From the NCBI RefSeq assembly GCF_023065955.2, contig NW_026623078.1, positions 7,636,199 through 7,700,198 on the forward strand: a stretch of 64,000 nucleotides of DNA, read 5' to 3'. Position 1 is the stretch's first letter, and every line of letters starts with the position of its first letter. The notes beneath the pieces were generated by a model. It ran no database searches, had not been told where the DNA came from, and saw only the letters and a list, made by a program, of their open reading frames with translations. Shown in pieces: positions 11,064-23,025 of this stretch. A program made the translations under genes and the position numbers. The stretch is from Ursus arctos (Eukaryota > Chordata > Mammalia > Carnivora > Ursidae).

Positions 11064-11476
11064 ATCCAGTCCAAAAAATAAAATGCACTGCATACCTGGG
11101 ACCACCCTAACCCCCTCTCATTTTCTCCCTCTCCCTCCCACACCAGGTGACTATGATCTTGACTTACGATACAGTAGACTCCTTGGAATGTTTGAGAACT
11201 TCATTTAAATAGAACCATGTAATAATCATACAATATCCATTCTCTTTTTCCTGACTACTTTCACTTAATATAATGTTTGTGAGATTTATCAATGTTGTTA
11301 CATTTAGCATTTTGTTCATTCGTATTGCTAGAAAGTATTCCATTGTATTAATTTATGCAATTAATGCATCTGTTCTTCTGTTAATAGTTAGGTGTCTTCA
11401 GTTTGAGGATATTATGAATAATATTGTAACGACCAACTGTCTTTCTGTGTAGCTCACTCAAGAATACAATACCAAT

Positions 11477-11662
11477 GGGGCACCTGGGTGGCTTAGTTGG
11501 TTAAATGTCTGCCTTCAGCTGAGGTCATGATCCCAGGGTCCTGGGATCGAGCCCTGCGTCAGGCTCCCTGCTCAGTAGGAAGTCTGCTTCTCCCTCTGCC
11601 CCTCCCCCACTCCTTGTGTTTATGCTGTCTTTCAAATAAATAAATAAAATCTTAAAGAAAAG
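11477..11662 (+). mobile_element. Can-SINE
   Basis: 'ggggcacctgggtggcttag' head, 'ggtcctgggatcgagccct', pyrimidine tract, 'caaataaataaataaaatc' tail. Confidence 0.95.
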
Positions 11663-11759
11663 AACACAAGGTCATTAATTCTCTTTTTTCTGAAATTTCT
11701 CATCATCCTAAAATCACCCCATTATTTTTCTACCATGTTAAAAATGTTTTTTTAATTCA

Positions 11760-12930
11760 TCTTGACTGTACTTCCTCTTCCTACCATGGCCATATTGCCC
11801 CCCATTCTCTACTGAGCCTGTTTCTTCAGGCTTCCAGCCTAGCACTCCCCATACCACACCCTTGGCATAGGCAATGACCTCCATGCTGCTTCTCCTATGG
11901 TCACTTGCGTGGCCATTATGTCTCCCTGCAGTGCAGTGCTCACTCCTGCTTTGTTTCCCTGCCTCCCCTGTGCTCCTCCTTATGCCTTTCTCTGGCTTCT
12001 CAGTACTAAAGTGCTGCTAGGCTCAGTACTAGACCTCTTCTCCATCCTGTCCACCTCATCCCCTTGGTGCTTTCATTTCATCTTGTAACTTTAAATGCCA
12101 GCTGCACACTGATCCCTCCCAAAACTATCTGCAGTCCACCCTCTGCTCCATCACCAGAGCAGCATTCCTTACTCCCTCAGCCATGGTTCCATTTGGGTGC
12201 TGAAGTCATGGCAGAATCAAGCTCCTGACCCTCCCTCCTCTTCCCCACTCTTCCCGAACTCAGGAAATGGAAACCACCTTCTTGTAGTTCCTCCACATAT
12301 CCTCAACTCCTCTTTTTCTCATAATCTCCCTTCTGCCTGTGGGAACTTCCTGGTAGCTCCACTTCCAAATGCACACAGAATCTAGCACTTCTTGCCACCT
12401 CTACTGTCAGAACATTTCCGGGTTATCATTGTCTGTCCCCTGGATTATTGCAATAGTTTCTTAAATCATCTCCTTGCTTCTTTCCATGATCTCCTTCTGT
12501 CTCTTTCTAAAGGAGCAAAGCTATGAATATATAAGTTGTCATACTGCTTTTTGGCTCCACATGCCCCAGTGTCTGCTTACCTCATACACAAACCCCTCCT
12601 GAGCTCTGGGGCCTTATTTCCCGCCCTTTTCTCCTTCCCCTGTTCCATTGTGGCTACCAGAGACTCCATTCTCGTCCTCAGATTCCATGCCACTTTCCCC
12701 CTGGGGCCTGGGTTCTTGCCACTGCCTGTGCTGGGGTGCTGTGTCCCATGCCTCCCCACGTCTGCATGATTTGCAGTTTTCTTATCTTCTCTGGGCATTT
12801 ACTCAGATGTTGCCTTCTCAAGAGCCCTTCCTTTGGTCCCATATCTAAAATTGAAAACTACCTCCTTCCACACCCTTTATTGTCCCTTCCTACTTTGTTT
12901 TTCACACTCAAGCAAATTAAAATATTTTAG
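11760..12930 (+). mobile_element. L2 LINE (CR1 clade), 3' half, coding strand +
   Basis: The order of decayed L2 reverse transcriptase landmarks is kept. 'ctcagtactagacctcttct' lies near 12025, 'ctggattattgcaatag' near 12440 (the R-L-D-Y-C-N type motif), 'ttttctccttcccctgttcc' near 12630, and 'ctcagatgttgccttctcaa' near 12800. Frameshifts and stops throughout. Assignment to L2 rather than another CR1-clade LINE is from memory. Confidence 0.7.
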
Positions 12931-13320
12931 TTTAGTATTTTGCCATGGAGTGAGTGAGCACTTTCCTCCCTGTCCTGACAGTGCTCCTCTGTCTAGCGTT
13001 TTGTTCCTGTAATTTCTTGTGTTCTTTCAACTGTTTCATTGGAAGTAATTTCTGGAAGCTTATAGTAAAACTCAGTAATATTGAGAGTATTTGATTTTTG
13101 CAGAGTATCCTATTTTATCTTCTTATATACAACCACAGTTTATGTTTTCATTTATTGTATTTCAACAAAAAATGTATATTCAAGCTATGTTGAGTGTTTT
13201 ACGGTGAGACACTGAAGACTCCAGCGTGGTTATGTTTAGAACTACATTTAGAAACATTAGTATGCTCTGGATCCTGGCTTTTGCCCCTATATGTTTTCTT
13301 CATTTTATTTATATGTTTAT
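12931..13320. other. Intronic sequence between L2 and L1
   Basis: Part may be the far 3' tail of the L2. No other feature seen. Confidence 0.4.
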
Positions 13321-13321
13321 T

Positions 13322-14820
13322 TTTTAAATTAATTAATTGATTAATTTTATTTCCAGTATAATTAATGTACAGTGTTATATTAGTTTCAGGTATATGATAT
13401 AGTGATTCAACAATTCTGTACATTACTCAGTGCTCCCTACACTAAGAGTATTCTTAATCCTCTTCACCTGTTTCACCCATCACCAAACCCCCCCCCCCCC
13501 CCGGTAACCACCAGTTTGATCTCTATATTTAAGAGTCCGTTTTTTTGTCTCTTTTTTCTTTTTTGTTTGTTTTTCTTAAATTCCATATATGCTTTCATTA
13601 TTTTTTAACAGCTAAATAATATACATATATATTTTATACACATACACATGTACCACAGTCTCACATTTAGTTCTTTAATCCATTTTGAGTTTATTTTTAC
13701 GTATGGTATAAGAAATTGGTCCAGTTTCATTCTTTTGCATGTTGCTGTTCAAGTTTCCTAACACCATTTATTGAAGAGACTGCATATTCTTGTTTCCTTT
13801 GTCATAGATTAATTGACCATATAATCATGGGTTTATTTCCAGGCTGTCTATCCTGTTTCATTGATCTGTGTATCTACTTTTGTGCCAGTACCATACTGTT
13901 TTGATTTATGATAGTTTTGTAGTATACCTTGAAATCTGGGATTGTGATATCTCCAGTTTTGTTCTTTTTCAAGTTTGCTTTGGATATTTGGGGTCTTTTG
14001 TGGTTCCATATAAATTTTAGGATTATTTATTCTATTTCTGTGAAAAATGCTGTTGGTATTTTGATAGGGATTGTATTAAATCTGTAGATTGCTTTGGGTA
14101 GTATTGACATTTTAACAATATTTGTTCTCTCAATCCATGAGCATGGAATGTTTTTCCATTTCTTTGTGTCATGTTCAGTTTCTTTCATCAGTGTTTTATA
14201 GTTTTCAGAGTACAGGTCTTTCACCTCTTTGGCAAAGTTTATTCTGAGCTATTTTATTCTTTTTGGTGCAGTTGTACATGAGATTGTTTCCTTAAGTACT
14301 CTTTCTGCTACTCTTTATTATTGATGTATAGAAATGCAGCAGATTTCTATATATTGATGTTGTATCCTGCAAACTTACTGAATTCATGTATCAGTTCTAG
14401 TAGTTTTTTGATGGAGTCTTTAGGGTTTTCCAAATGTAGTAACATGCCATCTGCAAATAATGAATGTTTTACTTATTCCTTACCAATTTGGATGCCTTTT
14501 ATTTCTTTTTATTGTCGGATTACTGTGGCTAGGACTCTGTTGAATAAAAGTGGTGAGAGGACATCTTTCTCTTGTTCCTCATCTTAGGGGAAAAGCTTTC
14601 AGTTTTTCACCATTGAGTAGGATGTTAGCTCTGGGTTTTTCATAGATGGCCTTTATTTTGTTGATATGTGTTCCCTCTAACCTTACTTTGTTGAGGGTTT
14701 TTATCATGAATGGATATTATACTTGGTCAGATGCTTTTTCTGCATCTATTGAAATGATCATATTTTTTTATCCTTTCTCTTGTTGATGTGATATATCACG
14801 TTGATTTATCTTTTCCTTAA
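13322..14820 (-). mobile_element. Antisense carnivoran L1, internally deleted
   Basis: 3' UTR at 13322-13620 ('cagtataattaatgtacagt', poly-C run at 13488-13502). It then jumps at about 13640 directly to the ORF2 region ending near 14820. On the minus strand, 14224-14027 encodes the ORF2 stretch with WKNIPCSWI and [10 protein letters not shown]. The region between the 3' UTR and this part of ORF2 is lost. Decayed. Confidence 0.85.
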
Positions 14821-14939
14821 ATAAGTGGAGAAAGTCAAACTCTTAAGAGTTGTTATGTAGGTCCCTGTAGCATCATAGTGCCTCTGAATCTCCATACTTT
14901 TAGTATAGGTTTTCCCCTTCCATTTAAAAATATTTAATT

Positions 14940-16060
14940 GGTTTTTCTAGTAGGTACTTAAAATATATGATACAGATTACAAAAGGTATCAAAGGATATA
15001 CAGTGAACTGTGAGTCTTCTTCTCATACTTGCTCTCCCCAGCCACTCAATTCTCATCCCCCAAAGGAACCATTCTTATCAGTTTCTTACCTTCAGAGATG
15101 GTGTGTGTGTGTCACACAGTCACAACTATATAGAGAGATGCATATATAATATAAACTTAATTATGTATTTCCTGCAATTATTCTTTTTTTACAAAAATTG
15201 TATCTAACAATACTTATGTACCATGCTTTTCTATTTTAAAAATGCATCTTGGAGATCATTCAGTAACAACATGCTAGTATATAAATAGTTGCCACATTTT
15301 TTTTTTTTTTGCACTGACTTCTAAGTTATTAAAGATATCATTATTTGAATGGACATGTAGGTTGCTCCTCCTCTTTGGTTACTACAAGCAGGACTACATC
15401 ATTTTCTACGTGTGTGAGGAAGAGCTTTAAGATGAATTTAAGTATTATTGCTGGGTCAGAGGATATATACCTCTTTAATGTTAGCAGACATTATCAAATG
15501 GCACCATTTTGCATTTGTACTAGCAGTACATAAAGTGCCTGTTTTCCTTTTACTAACCTACTGTATTGAACTTTATCAATTTAAAAACTGGAAAATGAAT
15601 GTTATAATTTTAATTTGCATTTCTTTTACTGTAATATGGGCTTAGGCTTAGCTCCCTGTATTTAAGAACCATTAATATTTTATTTTCTGTGAACTGCCTG
15701 TTGATGACTTTTGACCTGTATTCTCTTGGTTGTTGATCTTTATCTTAGTGATTTGTATCAACTCTTTAGAAGTGATAAAAATAGCTCCTTGTCAATTGTA
15801 TACATTACAATGGGTTTTCTCCCAGTTTGTCATTAGTCTTTCAACTTTTTTAGGGGGTAGGTGTTTTTGTTTGTTTATTTATTTTTGAAAAGCAGGGTAG
15901 TTTTTCCATGACTGAATTTATCTATCTTTTGTAGTTTCTACATTTTATATCATAGGTAGTAAAGAAGTTAAGACTTCTCTTGCTGTGAGATTAAAAATTT
16001 ATTCTGTGTTTTATTATAATACTTTTATGGATTAATTAGTTAAAAATTTTTACATTTTTA
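14940..16060 (-). mobile_element. Ancient L1M/L1ME 3' part, antisense
   Basis: 'acagtgaactgtgagtctt', 'cccagccactcaattctcat', 'tattgctgggtcagaggat', 'acagtgcctgttttcc'-like text at 15530 and 'tttctcccagtttgtcatt' follow the L1ME 3' UTR order in reverse. It carries the 15311-15339 segment that recurs at 16803. Confidence 0.7.
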
Positions 16061-16645
16061 AAATTTTTTGGTTTTATTTAAATTCATGTTAGTGAACATA
16101 TAGTGTATTATTAATTTCAGGGTAAAATTTAAAGATTCATCAGTAGCATATAACATCCAGTGCTCATTACATCAAGTGCCATCCTTAATGCCCATCACCC
16201 AATTATCTGTTACCCCCACCCACCTCCCCTCCAGCAACCCTCAGTTGTTTATAGTTAAGAGTATCTTACAGTGGTGCCTGGGTGGCTCAGATGGTTAAGC
16301 ATCTGCCTTTGGTTCAGGTCATGATCCCAGGGTCTTGGGATGGAGCCGACATGGGGCTCCTGGCCCAGCAGGGAGCCTGCTTTTCCCTCTCCCTCTGCCT
16401 CTCCCCCTGTTCATGCTCTCTGTCTCTATATCTCTCTGTCTCAAATGAATAAATAAAATATTTAAAAAAAAAGAATCTCTTTCAGTTTGTCTCCCTCTCT
16501 GTTCTTATCCTATTTTATTTTTCCTTCTCTTCCCCATGTTCATCAGTTTTGTGTCTTAAATTCCACATATGAGTGAAATCATATGATATTTGTCTTTCTC
16601 TGACTGACTTATTTCACTTAGCATAATACCCTGTAGTTCTTTTTT
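16061..16645 (-). mobile_element. Antisense L1 3' UTR fragment, interrupted by a SINE
   Basis: 'agtgaacatatagtgtatta', 'cagtgctcattacatcaag' and, after the SINE, 'aaattccacatatgagtgaa', 'gacttatttcacttagcata' form one carnivoran L1 3' UTR. The latter pair recurs in the L1s at 22.8 and 52.1 kb. Confidence 0.85.
16271..16474 (+). mobile_element. Can-SINE inside L1 3' UTR
   Basis: 'ggtgcctgggtggctcagat' head, CT-rich middle ending 'tctctctgtctcaaatg', 'aataaataaaat' tail. Flanks AAGAGTATCTTA and AAGAATCTCTT are imperfect duplications. Confidence 0.94.
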
Positions 16646-16817
16646 TTTTTTTAGAAAAAGAATTACTTTATTTTCTTTCTTTTTTTTTTTATTATATTAT
16701 GTTAGTCACCATACAGTACATCCCTGGTTTCTGATGTAAAGTTCGATGATTCATTAGTTGCGTATAACACCCAGTACACCATGCAATAGGTACCCTCCTA
16801 TTGCACTGACTTCTAAG

Positions 16818-18298
16818 TTAAAGATATCCTTGTCGTGTTCCTGATCTTAAGGGAAAGGCTTCCAGCATTTCCCCATTGAGAATAATATTTGCTGTAAGCC
16901 TTTCATAGATGGTTTTTATGAGATTGAGGAATGTACCCTCTATCCCTACACTCTGAAGGGTTTTAATCAGGAAAGGATGCTGTATTTTGTCAAATGCTTT
17001 TTCTGCATCTATTGAGAGAATCATATGATTTTTGGCTTTTTTCTTGCTGATAAAGTCTATGACACTGATAGATTTGCGAATGTTGAACCACCCTTGCATC
17101 CCAGGGATGAATCCCACTTGGTCATGATGGATAATCCTTTTAATGTACTGTTGGCTTCTATTAGCCAGGATCTTGTTGAGAATTTTGGCATCCATATTCA
17201 TTAGGGAAATTGGTCTATAATTCTCCTTTTTGATGGGTCTTTGCCTGATTTGGGGATCAAGGTAATATTGGCCTCATAGAATGAGTTTGGTAGTTTTCCT
17301 TCTGTTTCTATTTTTTGAAATAGCTTTAGGAGAATAGGTATTATTTCTTCCTTGAATGTGTGGTAGAAATCCCCTGGAAAACCATCCGGTCCTGGCGTTT
17401 TGTTTTTTGGAACGTTTTTTTTATCACTGTTTCAATCTCTTCATAATTAATTGGCCTGTTTAAAAAATCAATTTCTTCCTGTTTCAGTCTTGGTAGTTTA
17501 TAGGTTTCCAGGAAGTCCTCCATCTCTTCCCGATTGCTTAATTTATTGGCATAAAGCTGTTGATAAAAGTTTCTAATAATCCTTCCAATTTCATTGGTGT
17601 TGGTTGTGACCTCTCCCTTTTCATTCATAATTTTATTAATTTGGGTCCTTTCTCTATTCTTTTGGATACGTCTTGCCAGTGGTTTGTCAATTTTATTTAC
17701 TCTTTCAAAGAACCAGCTTCTAGTTCTGTTGATCTGCTCTACTGTGCTCCTGGTTTCATTCATTGATTTCTGCTCTAGTCTTGATCAGCTACTTTCTCGT
17801 GCGTGGATTAGGCCTGTTCCTCTGTTGCTGTTCCAGCTTCTTGAGGTGAGAATATAAAAACTGCATTTTAGATTTTTCTATTCTTTTGAGTGAGTCTTGG
17901 ATGGCTATGTATTTTCCACTTAGGACTGTATTTACAGTATCCCATAGGTTTTGGACCGTTGTGCTTTCATTCTCGTTGGTCCCCATATATTGTTTAAATT
18001 GATTTTTGATTTCCTGGTTTATCAAATTATTCTTGAGCAGGTTGGTTCTTAGTCTCCAAGTGTTCGAGTTTCTTCCAAATTTTTCCTTGTGGTTGAGTTC
18101 CACTTTCAAAGCGTTGTGGTCTGAGAATATGCAGGGAATAATTTCAGTCTTTTGGTATTGGTTGAGGCCTGTTTTGTGACCCAGAACATGGTCTATTCTT
18201 GAGAATGTTCTATGGACGTTAGAATAGAATGAGTATTCTCTGGTTCTGGGGTGTAGTGTTCTGTATATATCTATGAGGTCCAACTCGTCGGCATTCAA
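16818..18298 (-). pseudogene. L1 ORF2 relic (endonuclease end and N-terminal half of reverse transcriptase)
   Basis: Open pieces in order on the minus strand: 18298-17789 (169 codons, endonuclease C-terminal part), 17763-17341 (140 codons, the linker and start of reverse transcriptase) and 17201-16818 (127 codons with [27 protein letters not shown] and the LRSGTRQG motif). They are separated by frameshifts. The second and third catalytic aspartates fall in the deleted part. Confidence 0.92.
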
Positions 18299-19024
18299 AG
18301 CTCTTGTTTCTTTGTCGATTTTCTGCTTCGGTGCTCTATTTCTGATAGTAGAGTGTTGAGATCCCCTACTATTAACGTATTTTAATCTATATGTCTCTTA
18401 ATATTGGTTAAGAGTTGGCTTGTGTATCTTGCTGCTCCCCTGTTGGGGGCATAGATATTTATAATTGTCATATCCACTTATTGGATACAACCTTTAGGAA
18501 TAATATAGTGCCCTTCTGTATCTCTAACTATAGTCTTTTGTTTAAAATCCAATCTGTCTGATACAAGAATTGCTACCCCAGCTTTCTCTTGAGGTCCATT
18601 GGCGTGAAAGATGGTATTCCATCCTTTTACTTTCAGTCTGGATGTATCTTTAGGTTCAAAATGAGTCTCTTGTAGAGGGCCAATGGATGGGTCATGTCTT
18701 TTTATTCAATATGCAACCCTGTGGCGCTTTATGTGAGCATTTAGGCCATTTACATTGAGAGTGATTATTGAGAGATATGATTTTAATGATGCCATGTTGC
18801 CTGTAAAGTCTTTGTTTCTATAGATTGTGACTTTCTGTTCTGTATCACTGTTGGGGCCTTTTTACCTTTATAGAACCCCCCTTAATATCTCCTGTAGGGC
18901 CGGATTTGTGGTTACAAAATTGGTCAATGACTGGAGATTCTGGAAGGTCTTTATCCCTCCATCAATTCTGAATGACAGCCTTGGATAAAGCATCCTTGGC
19001 TACATGTTTTTCTCTGAAAGAGCT

Positions 19025-19767
19025 TTAAAAATGCCCCCCCCAACCCTTACTCTCATTCCAGGTCTGTGTAGACAGGTCTGATGTAATTCTGATACCTTTG
19101 CCTTGGTACGTGAGAAATTTCTTTGCCCTGACCGCTTTCAGTACTGTATACTTGAATCTAATATTTGAGAATTGCACTATGACGCGACGTGGCGTAGGTT
19201 TGTCGTGGTTGAGCTTGGGAGGGGTCCTCTCTGCCTCTTGGATACAAATGCTTGTTTCCTTTGCTAGATTAGGGAAGTTTTCAGTTACGATTTGTTCAAA
19301 TATCTCTTCTAGACTTCTGTTTTTCTCCAGCCCCTCGGGGATGCTGATGATTCTGACATTGGAACATTTCATTGAGTCAGTAATCTCCCGTCACCTCCAT
19401 TCCTGAGATTGGATTTTTTGAGCCAAGTTTCTATCTTAGCTTTCTCTTCTACTAACCCATCCTCCAATTCGCCGATACATTCTTCTGCCTCATTCACCCT
19501 GGCTGTCAGAGCATCTAGTTTTGACTGCATTTGATTCATGACATTTTTAATTTCTGCCAGATTTGCTCTCATTTCCACCCTTAGAGAGTCTATATTCTCA
19601 TTAACATTTTCGTTAATATATTTTTCAAGTCTCCATATCATCTTGACCATTGTTACTCTGAATTCCATTTCTGATAATTTGGTTATATCCATATCCATTA
19701 GTTCTGTGGCAGAGGCCACAGACTCATTTTCTTTTCTTTGCTGGGGGGGATTTCTCCTTCTTGTCAT
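19025..19767 (-). pseudogene. L1 ORF1 relic (RNA-binding chaperone), frameshifted
   Basis: Two overlapping frames make up ORF1: 19767-19369 (132 codons) and 19372-19025 (115 codons). The first starts MTRRRNPPQQRKENES and has a Leu/Glu-rich coiled-coil region. The second has IISIPEG, ENFPNL and QEAERTPP, the L1 RRM and C-terminal domain landmarks. The frame shift near 19370 separates the coiled coil from the RNA-binding part. Only the transposon would use this protein. Confidence 0.9.
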
Positions 19768-19779
19768 TCTGATGAGGAG

Positions 19780-20690
19780 AGGTTGCGGGGTTGTCCAGAG
19801 CCCAAATTATTGACCGGGACCTAGGCAGTGTGCACTTGTTTTATAGGGACCTTAGGGATGTGGGCTTCTTTATTTTTCAGTCTGCCTTCTGGGGGAGGGG
19901 CCTGCCGCGCCAGTACTCAGGCAACCCTGTTTGGGTAGAGTCTCTGTGTCCCCTGCTAGGGGGGAGGGGGATGGGCACACTGTGAGCCTGTATTTCCAGG
20001 CTTTTGTTCTCTGACAGCTTTCCCTGGGGGTTTGCTGTGCCTCTTCTGAGAGTCAGAGCAGCAGTAGCCGAATCTCAGCCTTTGTCTCAGAACAGACGGA
20101 TCGCAGACCATTCTCCACTGATGTTCTGGCCACTTTAACTCTGTTTCTGTTGGTGCTGCTCAACCTGGCAGCGTCCCGGTTGTGCGCCCCACAGCCGGCA
20201 TCCCAGCCCTCATTTCCAGGGCCAGCGCGTCTTTGTCCTTTGTGTTTCTAACACCACCGGCCGCCAGTGGCCCCCGCGCACTCCAGAGCTCTGTTTTAGT
20301 GTGGCTCGCAGACGCTCTGAAGCTCCAGTTTTCAGACTGGTTGTGCATGTTCCCTGGCTCACGGTCTCAGTCCGCTCTCTCACGGGTACTGGTCTGCGAG
20401 TCTGACCGCTCCCCTGTGCAGGTGGCTGCTGCTTCCCGGTGCCCGATCGGGCGCCTCCCTCCCCATTCTGTTTATCTTCCGATTATTGTGTGCGGTTTCA
20501 CGGCTCCCCGCTTCGTACCTCAATACTCAGTGCTGGAGATGTTCGTTTGTAGAGATCCAGATGTATCTTCCTGCATCTCAGGCTGATTCCGTGGATGTTC
20601 AGGATAGTCTGGTACCTATCCAGCTCGACTCAGGGGTCCAGCTGAAAAAGGGGACCCCTACTCCTCTGCCATCTTAACTCCCTCCCCCCT
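19780..20690 (-). promoter_or_regulatory. CpG-rich L1 5' UTR (internal promoter region)
   Basis: Between about 20040 and 20530 there are roughly 30 CpG dinucleotides, by far the densest patch in the window. L1 5' UTRs hold the internal pol II promoter. The 5' end is marked by 'ctctgccatcttaactccct' on the + strand, the reverse of the usual start of carnivoran L1s. Activity is unknown. Confidence 0.7.
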
Positions 20691-20748
20691 GTTATCCAAA
20701 TGTTTACTGAAGTTAGTCTAGCTGTCACTTAAAAACAGTTCATACTTA

Positions 20749-20922
20749 GGGGTGCCTGGGTGGCTCATTCAGTTAACCATCCAACTCTGATTTCACCTCA
20801 GATCAAGATCTTATGGGATCAAGCCTTGTATTGGGCATGAGCCTACTTATGATACTCTCTCTCTGCCCTTCCTGCTTGCACCCCCCCTCAAAGAAACAAA
20901 AAACAAAACAAACAAACAACCC
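20749..20922 (+). mobile_element. Diverged Can-SINE
   Basis: 'ggggtgcctgggtggctcat' head, 'tgatttcacctcagatcaag', then CT-rich middle and an AAAC-rich tail. It sits about 60 bases beyond the L1 5' end. Confidence 0.9.
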
Positions 20923-21369
20923 CCTCATAGTTAAAAGAAAAAAAAGCCAAAATAATAAAAATAACATCTTTTTATTTATATTTTTTATTTTTTTTAGTGG
21001 AAACATGAGAAGTTTCCACCTTAAATATTTTTTTTTCCTTGTAGGCTATCTGCTCTTTTCCCACTAAAAGCCTTTTGTGTTCGTTGAAACTGGCTTTGAA
21101 CATGGGAACAGTTTTCAAAACAATCAGTAGACTTCAGACACTTCCATTTGTCCTTTAGTAATAAATGTGGATTTAGTTGTAAAAGGGCTACTTACCCAAA
21201 GGAGTTAAGAGCCCTTTTTATATATTACCTAATAAATTTTATTGAATTCCTTTAAGATGTAGTGTTATTTTGTCTCAGTAAATCTGGGAATGAATGTAGA
21301 AGTAAAATGCCTTGCCTAAGATTTATTGTATTATGAAATAGTCATAGAATTATACAACACTAAGCAACT
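20923..21369. other. Intronic sequence, no recognised element
   Basis: A/T-rich. No supported feature. Confidence 0.4.
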
Positions 21370-22275
21370 TATTAAAAAAAGGTCATGAATGTATAAAATT
21401 TCAAACATATAAAAATATAGCAGTGTGATGAATCTCATGTCCCCAATCACATAGTTTTAACATTTATCAATTAATAAATAAAGTTTACTACTAAAGAAAA
21501 CTGATTTTAAATATGATTCCAAAGAAACATTTTACCAAGTTGAACACTTTTTTTTTTTTTTTTTAATGTGAAAAAAGAAGTTTTCTGTGATGCTAGTTGT
21601 AGAAAGAGGAAGGTAGAACTCATCTGGCTAATTGAATATCACCCACTACCAAATCTAAAGCCAAGATGAACGCCAGAAAATGATGAGTATGTGATAGAGT
21701 AACGAGACAGCGAGGACACCTCCTACCTTACCGACTCATTCACTTCTTCATTCAAAAATATTGTTAGTACACTGTGTAGCAAATAATTTTCCCCCCTTAC
21801 AATATGCATTCTAATCTGGGGAAGGAGTGAAATCTGACTTTGTCCATTATCATGAATATCTGTATCATCATTTTAATGGCTACCTAATATTTCACTATAT
21901 GGATATATCATAATTTAAGCAGTCTCTTTTATTGAGTTTTTAAGGTTGCTTCCCATTTTGAGCTGTTTGAAACAGTACTGAATGAAAGTATTTATACCCC
22001 CAACTAATGATATTAGGATATTTCCAGAAGTAGAAATTCTTGCTTAGAGGGGGGCTGGCTGGCTGAGTTGGTAGAGCACATGACTTTTGATCTTGGCCTC
22101 ATGATTTCAACATGGGTTGGGCATGGAGCCTACTTAAAAAAGAAAAAAATTCTTAACTTCACAAATATGGTAGATTTTGAGCTTTTCAGTATATTATTAC
22201 CATAGTAACCTGTCAAGGTTATAAATGTTCCCACTGCTGCCAGTTTTTCAACAGTCACATCAATGCACACTCAAC
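21370..22275 (-). mobile_element. Ancient L1M 3' UTR pieces
   Basis: 'tttcaaacatataaaaatat', 'agttttaacatttatcaatt', then 'tttaatggctacctaat' and 'tttccagaagtagaaattct' follow L1M 3' UTR landmarks in reverse. Poor preservation, boundaries approximate. A short SINE interrupts at 22049. Confidence 0.5.
22034..22155 (+). mobile_element. Short tRNA-head-only Can-SINE with target duplications
   Basis: Element about 22049-22147: 'ggctggctggctgagttggt', 'gatcttggcctcatgatttc', 'gggcatggagcctacttaaa'. It ends straight in poly-A with no CT-rich tract. AAATTCTTGCTTA before and AAATTCTTAACTT after are imperfect duplications. Confidence 0.85.
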
Positions 22276-22488
22276 TTTTTTTTTTTAAGATTTTTATTTA
22301 TGTGAGAGAGAGAGAGAGAGAAAGAGATAGTGGGAGAGAGCATGAGTAGAGGAGAGGGTCAGAGAAAGAGGGAAAAGCAGACGCCCCACTGAGCAGGGAA
22401 CCTGACATGGGGCTCGATCCGAGGACCCTGGGATTATGACCTGAGCCAAAGGCAGACTCTTAACTGACTAAACCACCCAGGCACCCCT
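22276..22488 (-). mobile_element. Can-SINE, minus strand
   Basis: Starts with T-rich tail and 'aagatttttatttatg', then (GA)n, and ends 'aaccacccaggcacccct'. Flanked by 'cactcaacttt' and 'cagtcaacatttc'. Confidence 0.95.
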
Positions 22489-22782
22489 ACAGTCAACATT
22501 TCTAATGACTACACATTATGATATTGTTTCTTTATTCTTTTCTATATTATCAGCATGTAGTATATATCCATTTTTTCTAACATAAATAACTCTTTAATAC
22601 ACATACACATGTATATAATTTGGTATATATTTCAGATTGCTTTTCAGAGTAGATTTTAGGAACTGTTTTAGTCAGCTAAAAGTATGCATTTTGTTGTTCC
22701 TGTCACTGCTGTCATGTCTTGATATAGTTATCTATAAACCTCATAGTAGAGTACCTGCTACTGGTCAAAGTGAATGCTTATT
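22489..22782. other. Intronic or old L1M sequence
   Basis: May continue the ancient L1M. Nothing firm. Confidence 0.35.
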
Positions 22783-23025
22783 CTTTTTTTCTTTTAATTA
22801 TGTTATGTTCGTCACCGTACAGTACTTCATATAAAACGCAGTGCTCCTTGCAATACGTTCCCTCCTTAATATTCATCATGAGGCTAACCCATTCCACCAC
22901 CCTCCTCCCCTCTGAAACCCTCAGTTTATTTCCCGGAGTCCATAGTCTCTCATGGTTCCTCTCCCCCTCTGATTTCACCCCCTTCATTTTTCCCTTCCTT
23001 CTCTTGATGTCCTCCATGCTATTCC

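Larger units (their letters stand above)
10690..11450 (-). mobile_element. Ancient L1M 3' end, interrupted by a SINE
   Basis: Sequence on both sides of the SINE joins into one L1M 3' UTR in reverse: 'aaatagaaccatgtaataat', 'ctgactactttcacttaata', 'aaagtattccattgtatt', 'gtttgaggatattatgaata'. Non-coding. Confidence 0.6.
16676..20690 (-). mobile_element. Antisense carnivoran L1 with 5' UTR, ORF1 and part of ORF2; 3' part of ORF2 deleted
   Basis: Read on the minus strand: 5' UTR (20690 to about 19770), ORF1 (19767-19025), ORF2 from about 18.9 kb to 16830, then a deletion, a 26-base filler (16803-16828) and a 3' UTR piece with poly-A (16676-16800). ORF2 keeps endonuclease landmarks SRIDHVLGHK and SDHNAL near 18.1 kb and the reverse transcriptase motif IDAEKAFD near 17.0 kb. 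The FADD catalytic box and all following C-terminal sequence are missing. Dead by deletion and frameshifts, but its 5' UTR is unusually CpG-rich, suggesting a fairly recent copy. Confidence 0.93.

Noticed and set aside
11897..12930. Overlapping 60-77 codon frames at 11.9-12.9 kb as coding exons
   Set aside because: The stretch follows decayed L2 text, and the frames overlap in several phases, as expected from stop-poor CT-rich sequence.
13488..13502. The poly-C run as a structural element
   Set aside because: It falls at a place in the L1 3' UTR where C-runs are common in carnivoran L1 copies.
20040..20530. CpG island promoter of a host gene
   Set aside because: It is the 5' UTR of the antisense L1, directly upstream of its ORF1.
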